Assembly: GCA_030148665.1 (NCBI GenBank) | Contig: JASBSZ010000011.1 | Span: 1-60,195 of the forward strand | Reading direction: 5' to 3' | From: Alphaproteobacteria bacterium | GTDB taxonomy: Bacteria; Pseudomonadota; Alphaproteobacteria; Rhodobacterales; Rhodobacteraceae | DNA length: 60,195 bases | Part shown: piece by piece, positions 8,652 through 16,126 of the stretch | Layout: every line of letters begins with the position of its first letter | Numbering within the stretch: the stretch's first letter is position 1 | The notes under the pieces: generated by a model | Seen by the model: only the letters and a program-made list of their open reading frames with translations | What the model was told of the DNA's origin: nothing | The model's database searches: none | Translations under genes and position numbers: made by a program

Positions 8652-8843
8652 ATGAGTGGGATCAAATACGTGTGCTCCGAATGCGGCTGGGTCAGCCGAA
8701 GAAAGATGGGCAACAACAAACCGTGTCCTAAGTTCGGTGGAGCGATGTATTACCACGAGGAAGACAGGTCGATTGTTATCATCACAATCATTGCAATGCT
8801 TGTGCTCGCGTTAGTGATGGCTGCCCTTACAGGAAATTGGTAA
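8652..8843 (+). CDS. Small zinc-ribbon plus transmembrane protein
   Basis: A perfect AGGAGG lies five bases before the ATG, strong support for a real gene of 63 residues. The N-terminus has a cysteine pair (YVCSECGWVS) and later KPCPKFGG, like a rubredoxin/zinc-ribbon knuckle with the fourth ligand replaced. Residues about 40-58 (IVIITIIAMLVLALVMAAL) form one transmembrane helix. The topology suggests a metal-binding head on one membrane face. It lies alone between the hipA-like operators and the first metallo-beta-lactamase-fold gene and reads toward the latter. No function is assigned. Confidence 0.65.
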   Translation: MSGIKYVCSECGWVSRRKMGNNKPCPKFGGAMYYHEEDRSIVIITIIAMLVLALVMAALTGNW

Positions 8844-8996
8844 GCTCACCTCGTCCCAAACCCCAAACCATACATTGATTGGGCGAGGATTGGGCGAGAC
8901 GTCACTGCGGTGAAGTTTTCCCAATGCAGGCTGAATGTCATTGTTAATTCACTGCTTAGCCTGTTGGAAAATTTACTAAAAAAATTCCGCATTTAG

Positions 8997-9011
8997 ATAG
9001 TGATGCACTAT
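8997..9011 (+). promoter_or_regulatory. Palindrome in the AT-rich leader of the conjugation operon
   Basis: ATAGTG-ATG-CACTAT is a perfect 6+3+6 inverted repeat, set in the AT-rich 8940-9060 stretch that is the only promoter-like region upstream of the gene at 9121. The rest of 8844-9120 contains no gene that I can support. A role as operator is inferred from position only. Confidence 0.4.
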
Positions 9012-9120
9012 ATAGTTGTTTTCATTGGTGCTAGCCACTAGAATGAGAACAAAGTAGAAACTTGACCGATTCGGTGGGAGGCGTGTCATTCAGGTTTGCT
9101 AAAGCATAGGAGTCGAACCA

Positions 9121-10299
9121 ATGGCCGCAGAGACGCAACATTTCAAAGTCGACAACGGTGACATGACGCTCATGGAATTGCAGAGCGGGCGCACAATCCT
9201 TGTCGATATAAATATTCGAAAGGCCGCTGACGACGCTGACGATGACGACGACACGCCTGACGTTGCCAATCAACTAAGGGACGCGCTGGACCGCGACAGT
9301 GACGGGCGGCTCTACGTGGACGCGTTCATGCTTACCCATCCCGACAAAGACCATTGCGCGGGTTTGGAAACGCATTTTCATCTTGGAAAGATCGAGGATT
9401 GGTCGCCAGAAGACGACAAGATTGTCATCCGAGAGATGTGGTCTACGCCATTCTTTTTTCATCCAGCAAGCAAAGACAATCCGCGTTGTCCTGACGCTAA
9501 AGCTTGGGCCAAGGAAGCCAAAAGACGCGTCGGCGTATTCGAAGACGAGGACAGTGTTGAAGAAGGTGACCGCATTCTCATTCTGAGCGAGGATGACGAC
9601 GGGAACACCGACGGTCTTGATGATATTCTCGTTGAGGCCGGGGACACATTCTCCGCGATTTGCGGGCACAGCAATGAAGGCTTTGAGGCTGTATTGTTGG
9701 CTCCTCTTCCTGTTGACGAAGATGACGACGAAGACGAGCTGCAATCAAAGAACAACACCAGCGCGGTCACCCGGTTTACGCTAGCCCAGGACGACGCAGA
9801 AGACGCGGCGCAATACCTGTTTTGCGGTGACGCGGAAGTCGCGGTCCTTGAGAAGATTTGGGACGAGTACGGGTCAACACCGGAGGTCTTGCAATACGAC
9901 GTCCTCATTTCACCCCATCATTGTTCCTGGCATTCACTTTCCCACGACAGCTGGTCAGAGAAGGGCCGTGATGGCGAGGTCTCCAAAGATGCTCGCTCGG
10001 CCCTTTCGCAAGCAAACGACGGCGCGATCATTCTGGCAAGCAGCAAAGAAATTGAGGACGACGACAGTGACCCACCCTGTATCGGTGCGAAGGAAGAGTA
10101 CGAAGACATTCTAAGCAGCAATGGGACCGATGGAGATTTCAGGTGCCTTGCCGAAGAAAATGGCGACAAGCCTTTCAAACTAGAGATCACGGAACACGGA
10201 CCCAAACCTGCAGCGCTCGCGGTCGCCGCAGTCATGTCGACGTCAACGGCAATCGGCGTTGAGGCACAGGCCCATGGTTGCAGAAACAAAGATAGCTGA
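9121..10299 (+). CDS. Metallo-beta-lactamase-fold hydrolase, ComEC-like, first gene of E2-E1-JAB operon
   Basis: The protein has 392 residues; AGGAG precedes the ATG. It carries the metal site of the metallo-beta-lactamase fold: THPDKDH with His73, Asp77 and His78, a later CGDAEV segment, and SPHHCSWHS with His266/His267. It resembles the soluble hydrolase domain of ComEC/Rec2-like proteins rather than antibiotic-degrading enzymes. Runs of acidic residues (about 36-45 and 200-210) interrupt the fold, unusual for the family. Its last 26 bases overlap the E2-encoding gene, so both were probably translated together. Substrate is unknown; a nuclease, phosphodiesterase or effector role in defence is inferred from context. 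Confidence 0.75.
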   Translation: MAAETQHFKVDNGDMTLMELQSGRTILVDINIRKAADDADDDDDTPDVANQLRDALDRDSDGRLYVDAFMLTHPDKDHCAGLETHFHLGKIEDWSPEDDKIVIREMWSTPFFFHPASKDNPRCPDAKAWAKEAKRRVGVFEDEDSVEEGDRILILSEDDDGNTDGLDDILVEAGDTFSAICGHSNEGFEAVLLAPLPVDEDDDEDELQSKNNTSAVTRFTLAQDDAEDAAQYLFCGDAEVAVLEKIWDEYGSTPEVLQYDVLISPHHCSWHSLSHDSWSEKGRDGEVSKDARSALSQANDGAIILASSKEIEDDDSDPPCIGAKEEYEDILSSNGTDGDFRCLAEENGDKPFKLEITEHGPKPAALAVAAVMSTSTAIGVEAQAHGCRNKDS

Positions 10300-10680
10300 T
10301 GGTCGGCCTGTGTCGCCAACCGATCAACTGCAAGCTCTCCCGGCTGCGATCGCGCGGGCAATACGGTCGTTAGATAAACACCCGCAGATTCTGGAAATCG
10401 ACATCGGTGAGCGAGAGAAAGACACTGATCCCGTCGTCGTCACACTCCAGATCAAGACTGAGCTGCCAACACGATGGAAAGGCTTGAGTCCGCATGGTGT
10501 GAAGCGGGTTGAACCCGTCGTACTGACTTTTCCAATTTCATACCCGGTGTTCGCTCCGCGCCCCACTCTGCGAATGGACTTCCCGAGATGGCACCCGCAT
10601 CTGCAACCTGGCTCTGAATCAGAACCCCCGGAGCCCTGCCTTGTCTTTGGATCGCCTCGGGAGCTGATCCAAACCAGCGG
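10274..10680 (+). pseudogene. E2-like N-terminal part of a split E2-E1-JAB gene
   Basis: These 135 codons hold an E2 (ubiquitin-conjugating-enzyme-like) core: a beta-strand run with TFPISYPVFAPRPTL, then FPRWHPHLQPG, then the presumed catalytic Cys122 in PEPCLVFGSP, as in prokaryotic E2 proteins including CBASS Cap2. The frame is broken after residue 135 by insertion of IS DNA and ends at a stop in the element at 10729. The C-terminal E2 helix (LALLQQLLDWLDRAA) is on the far side at 13443-13484. Both sides share AACCAGCGG in the same codon phase, so the original gene ran straight into the E1 part. The ATG at 10274 overlaps the upstream hydrolase gene. Confidence 0.85.
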
Positions 10681-10729
10681 GTCACGTCCGTCAAGGTGGT
10701 GTAATTTGTCGGATGGCCTGAGGTCATGA

Positions 10730-11935
10730 TCAGGCGGCTTTCGTTGTGATGCTGAGAATGGGATCGATCTCCTCGTGGTCGATCTGGGCGAATGCCTCGA
10801 CCATCATGTAACGGCTGGCGGTCTGCCATTCGTCGTTCTGTTCGAACAGCACGGCCCCGATCAGGCGCATGATGGAAGGTTCGTTCGGGAAGATTCCCAC
10901 GACGTCTGCGCGGCGCTTCACCTCCTTGTTCAAACGTTCGATCGGGTTGGTAGAGTGCAGCTTGGTCCGATGCTGGCGAGGGAAGGCCATGTAGGCCAGG
11001 ACGTCGTGTTCGCTTTCGTCCATCAGCTCGGCCAGCTTGGGCCATCGCGAGCGGAGCTGGTCTGCGACGCGGCGCCAGGTCTCGCCGGCGGAGGCGCGGT
11101 CGGGCTGATCGAAGGCCTGCCGGATCGCGGCGGCAACGACGGTGTGCTGGCCGCGCGAGACATGCGCCAGGGCGTTCCTCATCCAGTGGACGCGGCAGCG
11201 CTGCCAGGTGGCTTCGAAGACGCGCTCTATCGCCGCCCTGAGACCGCTGTGCGCGTCCGAAATCACCAGCTTTGTGCCGTCGAGCCCACGCGCCTTCAGG
11301 CCCCGCAGGAAGTCCATCCAGAAGGTCTCTGCTTCTGACGGACCAAGCCCGAGCCCGATGATCTCCCTGCGTCCGTCGGTGTTTGCTGCGACGGCGATTA
11401 TCGCCGCCACCGAGACGATCCGGCCGCCCTGACGCACCTTGAGATAGGTCGCGTCCAGCCAGACATAAGGCCATTCGCCGGTCAGGGGACGGTTCAGGAA
11501 CTCGTTCACCCGCTCGTCGATATCCTTGCACAGCTTGGACACCGTGCTCTTGGAGATGCCCGAGAGCCCCATCGCCTGCGCCAGTTCGTCGACGCGCCGC
11601 GTGGAGACGCCGCCGATCCACGCCTCCTGGATGACGGCCACCAGAGCCTTCTCCGAGGTTTTGCGCGGCTCCAGGAAGCCGGGGAAGTAGCTGCCCTGCC
11701 GGAGCTTCGGCACCCTCAGGTTCAGTGTGCCCAAACGGGTATCGAGAGCGCGCTCTCGATACCCGTTTCTCCATGTCGTTCTTTGATCTGCCCGCTCGTG
11801 CTTGCCGGCGCCGATCAGGCCCGCGACATCGGCCTCCATGATCAGCTGCAGAACGGCCTCGGCAACGGCGCGAAGAAAGTCGCCGCCATCTTGCTTGGCC
11901 AGAAGCTCGGTAAGGTCCATGTTGGTCTTGGTCAT
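10730..11935 (-). CDS. IS256-family (mutator-type) transposase
   Basis: The protein has 401 residues, the usual family length. It catalyses copy-out/paste-in transposition through a DDE nuclease. The first Asp is in WLDATYLKVR (near 165), the second in VISDAHSGLRAA (near 233), and the Glu in NPIERLNKEVKRR (near 340); a CRVHWMRNAL segment is the family signature. The N-terminus carries the zinc-free DNA-binding helices (WRNGYRERALDTRLGTL). It appears intact, so the copy may be active. It reads opposite to the gene it interrupts. Confidence 0.97.
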   Translation of the reverse strand: MTKTNMDLTELLAKQDGGDFLRAVAEAVLQLIMEADVAGLIGAGKHERADQRTTWRNGYRERALDTRLGTLNLRVPKLRQGSYFPGFLEPRKTSEKALVAVIQEAWIGGVSTRRVDELAQAMGLSGISKSTVSKLCKDIDERVNEFLNRPLTGEWPYVWLDATYLKVRQGGRIVSVAAIIAVAANTDGRREIIGLGLGPSEAETFWMDFLRGLKARGLDGTKLVISDAHSGLRAAIERVFEATWQRCRVHWMRNALAHVSRGQHTVVAAAIRQAFDQPDRASAGETWRRVADQLRSRWPKLAELMDESEHDVLAYMAFPRQHRTKLHSTNPIERLNKEVKRRADVVGIFPNEPSIMRLIGAVLFEQNDEWQTASRYMMVEAFAQIDHEEIDPILSITTKAA

Positions 11936-12133
11936 CGGGGTCTCCGTGTGGTTCGTGGTTGAAGTCGCGAAACTCCACCCGACCCTACACCTCGATGGCC
12001 ACCCGGGATTACACCGATGAAGGCGCAGAAATTACACCACTTAGCGTAATCGCCGCGGCCGTTCCCCTGCATATTGTGTTGCAGGAAGCGGTCATCGCTT
12101 CGGAAGTTGGCTCAACCGAGGGACATGGAGGGT

Positions 12134-13168
12134 ATGATGGGTGTATTTGCAGCACTTGACGTGTCGCAGGAACAGACGGCGATTTGCGTGGTGAGTCAGG
12201 ACGGTGAGATCCTGGCGGAGGCGAAGGTTTCGACCTGCCCAGACGCGATCGCCAACTGGATCGGCGAGCATTGCGATGGTCTTGAACGGGTCGGCATGGA
12301 AACCGGCCCGCTGGCCGTCTGGCTCTGGAACGCACTGACGGCGAGGAACCTGCCGATCGTCTGCCTCGATGCGCGCCATGCCAATGGCGTGCTGAAGATG
12401 ATGCCGAACAAGACGGATCGGCACGATGCCCGGGGCCTCGCCCAGATCGTGCGCACAGGCTGGTTCAAGGCGGTGCAGATCAAGAGCCATGGGGCCTATG
12501 TCAATCGGGCGCTGCTGACGGCCCGGGAGGCGCTGGTGGGCATGCGCGTCCGGCTGGAGAACGAGATCCGCGGTCTTCTGAAAACCTTCGGTGTGATGTT
12601 CGGAAAACGGTGCGGCGGGTTCAAGCGCCGCGCCGAGGAAATCATCGCCGGTGAGCTGGCCGTCGCGCCGGAACTCGTTCCGATCTTCAAGGCGCTCATG
12701 CAGGCCCGGCACGACATCCTCGCCCGCATAAAGGACCTCGACGGCCGTATCCGCGCGATTGCCAGGCAACACGCGACGGTCAGGCTCCTGATGACGGCGC
12801 CCGGTGTGGGCGCGATTACCGCCATGGCTGTCGTTGCCGCTTTCGATGACGCCACCCGCTTCCGCCGATCTTCAAGCGTCGGTGCCTGGCTCGGCCTGAC
12901 GCCAAGGCGATACGAGTCCGGCGAGATCAGCCGGAACGGTCGCGTCTCCAAGCGGGGCGACAGGTTCACCCGAAAATGCCTCTACGAGGCGGCCAATGCG
13001 ATTCTTTGCCGGAAACTTGGCGGCTTCCGCTTGCGCGCCTGGGCCAAGGCCATCGCCAAGCGCACGGGGCCACGCAAGGCCAAGGTCGCGCTGGCCCGGA
13101 AACTGGCCGTGATCCTGCACGCCATGTGGCGTTCGGGCGCACCCTTCCGGGAGATCGCGATGGCATAA
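12134..13168 (+). CDS. IS110-family (DEDD) transposase/recombinase
   Basis: The product is 344 residues. The N-terminal DEDD (RuvC-like) domain shows ALDVSQEQTAI with the first Asp, METGPLAVWLWNAL with the Glu, and NKTDRHDARGLA with the paired Asp residues. The C-terminal transposase_20 region carries MTAPGVGAITAMAVVA and GAWLGLTPRRYESGE with the serine-rich catalytic area. Such enzymes use an element-encoded structured RNA to pair target and donor DNA in the cases studied. The gene seems intact. The start was chosen just after GGAGGG at 12127-12132. Confidence 0.93.
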   Translation: MMGVFAALDVSQEQTAICVVSQDGEILAEAKVSTCPDAIANWIGEHCDGLERVGMETGPLAVWLWNALTARNLPIVCLDARHANGVLKMMPNKTDRHDARGLAQIVRTGWFKAVQIKSHGAYVNRALLTAREALVGMRVRLENEIRGLLKTFGVMFGKRCGGFKRRAEEIIAGELAVAPELVPIFKALMQARHDILARIKDLDGRIRAIARQHATVRLLMTAPGVGAITAMAVVAAFDDATRFRRSSSVGAWLGLTPRRYESGEISRNGRVSKRGDRFTRKCLYEAANAILCRKLGGFRLRAWAKAIAKRTGPRKAKVALARKLAVILHAMWRSGAPFREIAMA

Positions 13169-13412
13169 GGATCGGCCGCTCGAAGAGCGCTGATCTCCAG
13201 CGAAACGAAATGCGTCCTGCCGGGACGCGCGGCGAGGGTGAGATCGCTCCACGCACTGCGGTGAAAAAACGCGCACACCACTTCGATCCGCCCAACCCTG
13301 AACGCAAACATGCGGCGCCCGTGCGACGACCGCGGAGAGAACCTCAGAGCCCGGCACGCAAATCGAACCGCCCACAAATCAGCGCTTGACGAGGGCAATT
13401 AGAGAACGTGCG
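13169..13412 (+). other. Long non-coding right flank of the IS110-family element
   Basis: About 240 bp without a supported gene separates the transposase stop from the end of the element. In the IS1111 subgroup this flank encodes the bridge RNA that specifies the target. Inverted segments such as CGCTCGAAGAGCG near 13175 could fold. I did not fold the region, so the RNA is a candidate only. Confidence 0.35.
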
Positions 13413-13484
13413 CGGACACTAACAACCAGCGGCGGCATCTTGGCGCTGCTTCAACAGCTCCTGGATTGGCTGGATCGCGCGGCC

Positions 13485-15383
13485 ATGCTGAAACTCAACG
13501 ATCCGAAACACGGCTGGGAATTCGTACGACGCGACCACCTTGATGATATAGTTGTTAGTGACTCGTCTAAAATCCGCAAATTGGTGGGCCGTAAACACGG
13601 GGGCTCTTGGCATCGCACCTTTGTGCTGGCAGAAACCAACGATGACACCGTCACATATCGCGTGAGCTTGCAAGCCGACAAGAAGGCCACGATCGACGAC
13701 CCTACCATTGAATCGCTTCGGCATTTCAAAAAAAAGAAGAACGAATGGACTGGTCTCAGCCTTGGACTGATTGCCTGGCCAGGCCGCCTTCCAAACGGGC
13801 AGCCGTTTGTCTGCGACACCTACAATCCGGAGACCGTGTCAAACGTCAAAGAGCTCTTTGATCGCGCCGAACTCTACGGATGTCGGAAGGCGCTGGACAC
13901 CAAGCTGAAGTGGCTTCGCCGAAAGCTCGCATCCTTCGAGATCAAGCGCACTTTGCCGATTTCCATAGTCCTCATTGCAAGGCGGCCGTTTAACCTGATT
14001 GGCCAGGCCTCTGCACTTGAGGTTTGCCCCTATCTTATCGAATGCCAGTCCGCTGAAGATTTGAAGCCCACGTCGACTTCGAGGGTTCGCCTCGCGGGAC
14101 ATCGAGAAACGATTTCAGTAGATGTGTTGCGGCGCACGTCCGGTTCAGACGCCAAGACCGAATGGTTGCCCTGGACGCTTTTGGGAAGCGGAAGTCTCGG
14201 CTCCAAAGTCGCAATGCATCTTGGCCGAGCAGGTCACGGACCCGATGTTGTCATCGACAATGACCGCTTGGAACCCCACAATTTTGCGCGTCATACCTCA
14301 ATCCCGGTCTCGGCGGAGTTGGATTCAATGTTCTACTCGCCAAAGGCCCATGATTTGGCGCTCGATCTGAAGAAACTTTCTCAGAACCCTTTCAGCTACA
14401 ACCTCGATGCCAACGTGGTTCTGCGCTCAAAGGCCGTTCGCGACAAGTTCAAATTGTCGAAGACCAAAGCGATCATCAATACGACCGCTTCAGCTGTCCT
14501 TCGAGAGACGATCAGTGCCGTAAAATGGCCAAAGGGAAAATGCCCCCGTCTCATCGACGCCAGTTTCATGGGAGATGCCGATGTCGGGTACTGTGCAATC
14601 GCCGGTGCCGATGCCAATCCAAATTGCGGTGACCTCGCGACTGAATTCTATCATGGGCTGCGATCAGACAGCGAGCTCCGAGGCAAGGTGATGGGGCACA
14701 GCCAGTCAGAAATAGCGATTGGTCAGGGTTGCTCCAGCATTTCCATGGTTGCTTCAGACGTGCGCTTGTCAATGCTGGCGGCTCCAATTGCAGCGCATGC
14801 GCAGGACGTTTTGTCCCAGAAGTCTGCGTCGGACTCCGGCCAACTTCGGATCGGTCGGATTTCCGAAGATGGGGTTTCTCAGGCTTGGACAACCACAGAT
14901 GTCGCACCATACACAATTGTTTCCCGCGCCCATGACGAGGCTGTTGAATCGCGATTGGCTCGGCGCGTGACGACAGAGATCGATGCTGAGATAGCGCGGA
15001 AGCCCGGGTCGGAGACCGGAGGCGTTTTGATTGGACGGTTCTCTGCCATTTCCAATGCATTTCACGTCGTCGACACTCTTCCTGCGCCGCCCGACAGCAA
15101 GTTCTCTGCCGAAGAGTTTGTTCTTGGAACCGAGGGCCTTAAAGATGCGTTGAAAGAGATCGCCGAAGAGTCAGGCAATACACTTTATGCACTTGGCACT
15201 TGGCATAACCATCTGCAGCCTTCGGGACCCTCCAATACAGATATTCATACGGCGGTTAAGCTTGCCATCGGGCAGCTCTTTCCCGTCCTGATGATCATAC
15301 GCACCCCGAAAGGTTTTCATCAGCTGACGGCGGAGGCAATTGGTATCTCGTCCCGTCTACCCCAAAATTCAAAGAGCATATGA
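13485..15383 (+). CDS. E1-like (ThiF) plus JAB/JAMM isopeptidase, remainder of the split E2-E1-JAB gene
   Basis: This is the 3' part of the split gene; in-frame sequence continues back to 13433, and 13485 is the first ATG that could restart translation. Numbered on the reconstructed 785-residue protein, an E1-type nucleotide site GSGSLGSKVAMHLGRAGHG lies near 387. Candidate E1 cysteines are Cys534 (NCGD) and Cys569 (GCSS). A JAMM metalloprotease lies at the end with Glu663 (SETGGVLIG), His727 and His729 in GTWHNHLQPSGPSNTD. E1 would adenylate a ubiquitin-like C-terminus, E2 would conjugate it, and JAB would mature or remove it. Fusion of all three in one chain is unusual. The stop overlaps the next gene as ATGA. 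Confidence 0.88.
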   Translation: MLKLNDPKHGWEFVRRDHLDDIVVSDSSKIRKLVGRKHGGSWHRTFVLAETNDDTVTYRVSLQADKKATIDDPTIESLRHFKKKKNEWTGLSLGLIAWPGRLPNGQPFVCDTYNPETVSNVKELFDRAELYGCRKALDTKLKWLRRKLASFEIKRTLPISIVLIARRPFNLIGQASALEVCPYLIECQSAEDLKPTSTSRVRLAGHRETISVDVLRRTSGSDAKTEWLPWTLLGSGSLGSKVAMHLGRAGHGPDVVIDNDRLEPHNFARHTSIPVSAELDSMFYSPKAHDLALDLKKLSQNPFSYNLDANVVLRSKAVRDKFKLSKTKAIINTTASAVLRETISAVKWPKGKCPRLIDASFMGDADVGYCAIAGADANPNCGDLATEFYHGLRSDSELRGKVMGHSQSEIAIGQGCSSISMVASDVRLSMLAAPIAAHAQDVLSQKSASDSGQLRIGRISEDGVSQAWTTTDVAPYTIVSRAHDEAVESRLARRVTTEIDAEIARKPGSETGGVLIGRFSAISNAFHVVDTLPAPPDSKFSAEEFVLGTEGLKDALKEIAEESGNTLYALGTWHNHLQPSGPSNTDIHTAVKLAIGQLFPVLMIIRTPKGFHQLTAEAIGISSRLPQNSKSI

Positions 15384-16126
15384 GAGGCGTTTTTATGGAG
15401 AAGATGTTTGGAATGGATCGTTATGATCGAAACGCAAGGCTGCACCCGGCGCTTTTAACATTGCTCCCGGCTTTCCTTTTCGTCTTTGTTTGGTTCCCTG
15501 AGGTTTGGACCCTGTTTGGCGCGATTGCTGCCTTTGTCGTAGCATCCGGCGTCTTGTATGCGTTGACACGGCTCGTGAGGAGGCTTGGACACGGAGTTGA
15601 GCGCAAGCTTGGCGAACGTGTCGGTCGACTTCATACAGCCAGACTGCTGTCCTTGGCAGATGGCCGACTCTCTGCATCCATGAAGGCAAGGTGCAGGGCC
15701 TACATAGAAACCAAGAGCGGCGTGCAACTGCCGTCCAAAGAGCAAGAAAAAAGTGATCCGAGATCAGCCGATGACGAGCGGCTGGTCGCCGTAAAATGGC
15801 TTCTTGACTACACTAGGCCAAAGGCCGCGGCGACGCTTCTGCTCGACGAGAACATCTCTTATGGCTTCGCCAGAAACCTATTGGGGTTGAAGCCATTTGG
15901 GCTCGCAATCTCCGGGCTAGTGTGCGCTGGATCGGTCTGGTTCCTAGCAGGCACTCCTTCCGGTTCTACGATGTTTATTGTAGGATCCGTTCTTTTCGGA
16001 GCGTCTCTGCTGGCGTTTGTCTTGTGGCTTCTGCTTGTCACTGAGATTTCGGTTGAGCGCGCCTCGCAGCTGTACGCAGAACGGATCCTTTCTTTGTGTT
16101 TGGAGAATCCCGATGCCGATCGTTAA
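15380..16126 (+). CDS. Four-transmembrane protein of the conjugation operon
   Basis: The product is 248 residues. Two hydrophobic helices lie near residues 24-60 (LLTLLPAFLFVFVWF and FGAIAAFVVASGVLYAL) and two near 175-222 (LAISGLVCAGSVWFLAG, then FGASLLAFVLWLLLV). Between them is a basic, probably cytoplasmic region of about 110 residues. The segment MDRYDRNARLHPALLTLLP is a pattern I associate with membrane proteins in defence islands. Its start overlaps the E1-JAB stop by four bases and its end overlaps the next gene by 14. It may be the membrane-acting effector or a conjugation target; that is inference from position and topology. Confidence 0.7.
   Translation: MRGVFMEKMFGMDRYDRNARLHPALLTLLPAFLFVFVWFPEVWTLFGAIAAFVVASGVLYALTRLVRRLGHGVERKLGERVGRLHTARLLSLADGRLSASMKARCRAYIETKSGVQLPSKEQEKSDPRSADDERLVAVKWLLDYTRPKAAATLLLDENISYGFARNLLGLKPFGLAISGLVCAGSVWFLAGTPSGSTMFIVGSVLFGASLLAFVLWLLLVTEISVERASQLYAERILSLCLENPDADR

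Larger units (their letters stand above)
12039..13412 (+). mobile_element. IS110-family element nested in the IS256 right end (limits approximate)
   Basis: The element contains one transposase gene with about 95 bp on its left and about 240 bp of non-coding DNA on its right. No inverted terminal repeats are obvious, as expected for IS110-family elements. The long right flank is the layout of the IS1111 subgroup. Limits are placed where the IS256 terminal repeat stops (about 12038) and resumes (about 13413). The shared dinucleotide core cannot be fixed from this copy alone. Confidence 0.6.
10681..13423. mobile_element. IS256-family insertion, itself interrupted by an IS110-family element
   Basis: A 9-bp direct repeat AACCAGCGG flanks the insert (10672-10680 and 13424-13432), matching the 8-9 bp duplication made by IS256-family elements. 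The left end reads GTCACGTCCGTCAAGGTGG, then GTGTAATTT. The matching inner right end (AAATTACACCACTTAGCG, about 12021-12038) is separated from the outer right end (CGGACACTAAC, 13413-13423) by the IS110-type element. Joining the two right-end pieces gives an inverted copy of the left end with mismatches. Exact junction bases within the nested element are inferred. Confidence 0.75.
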
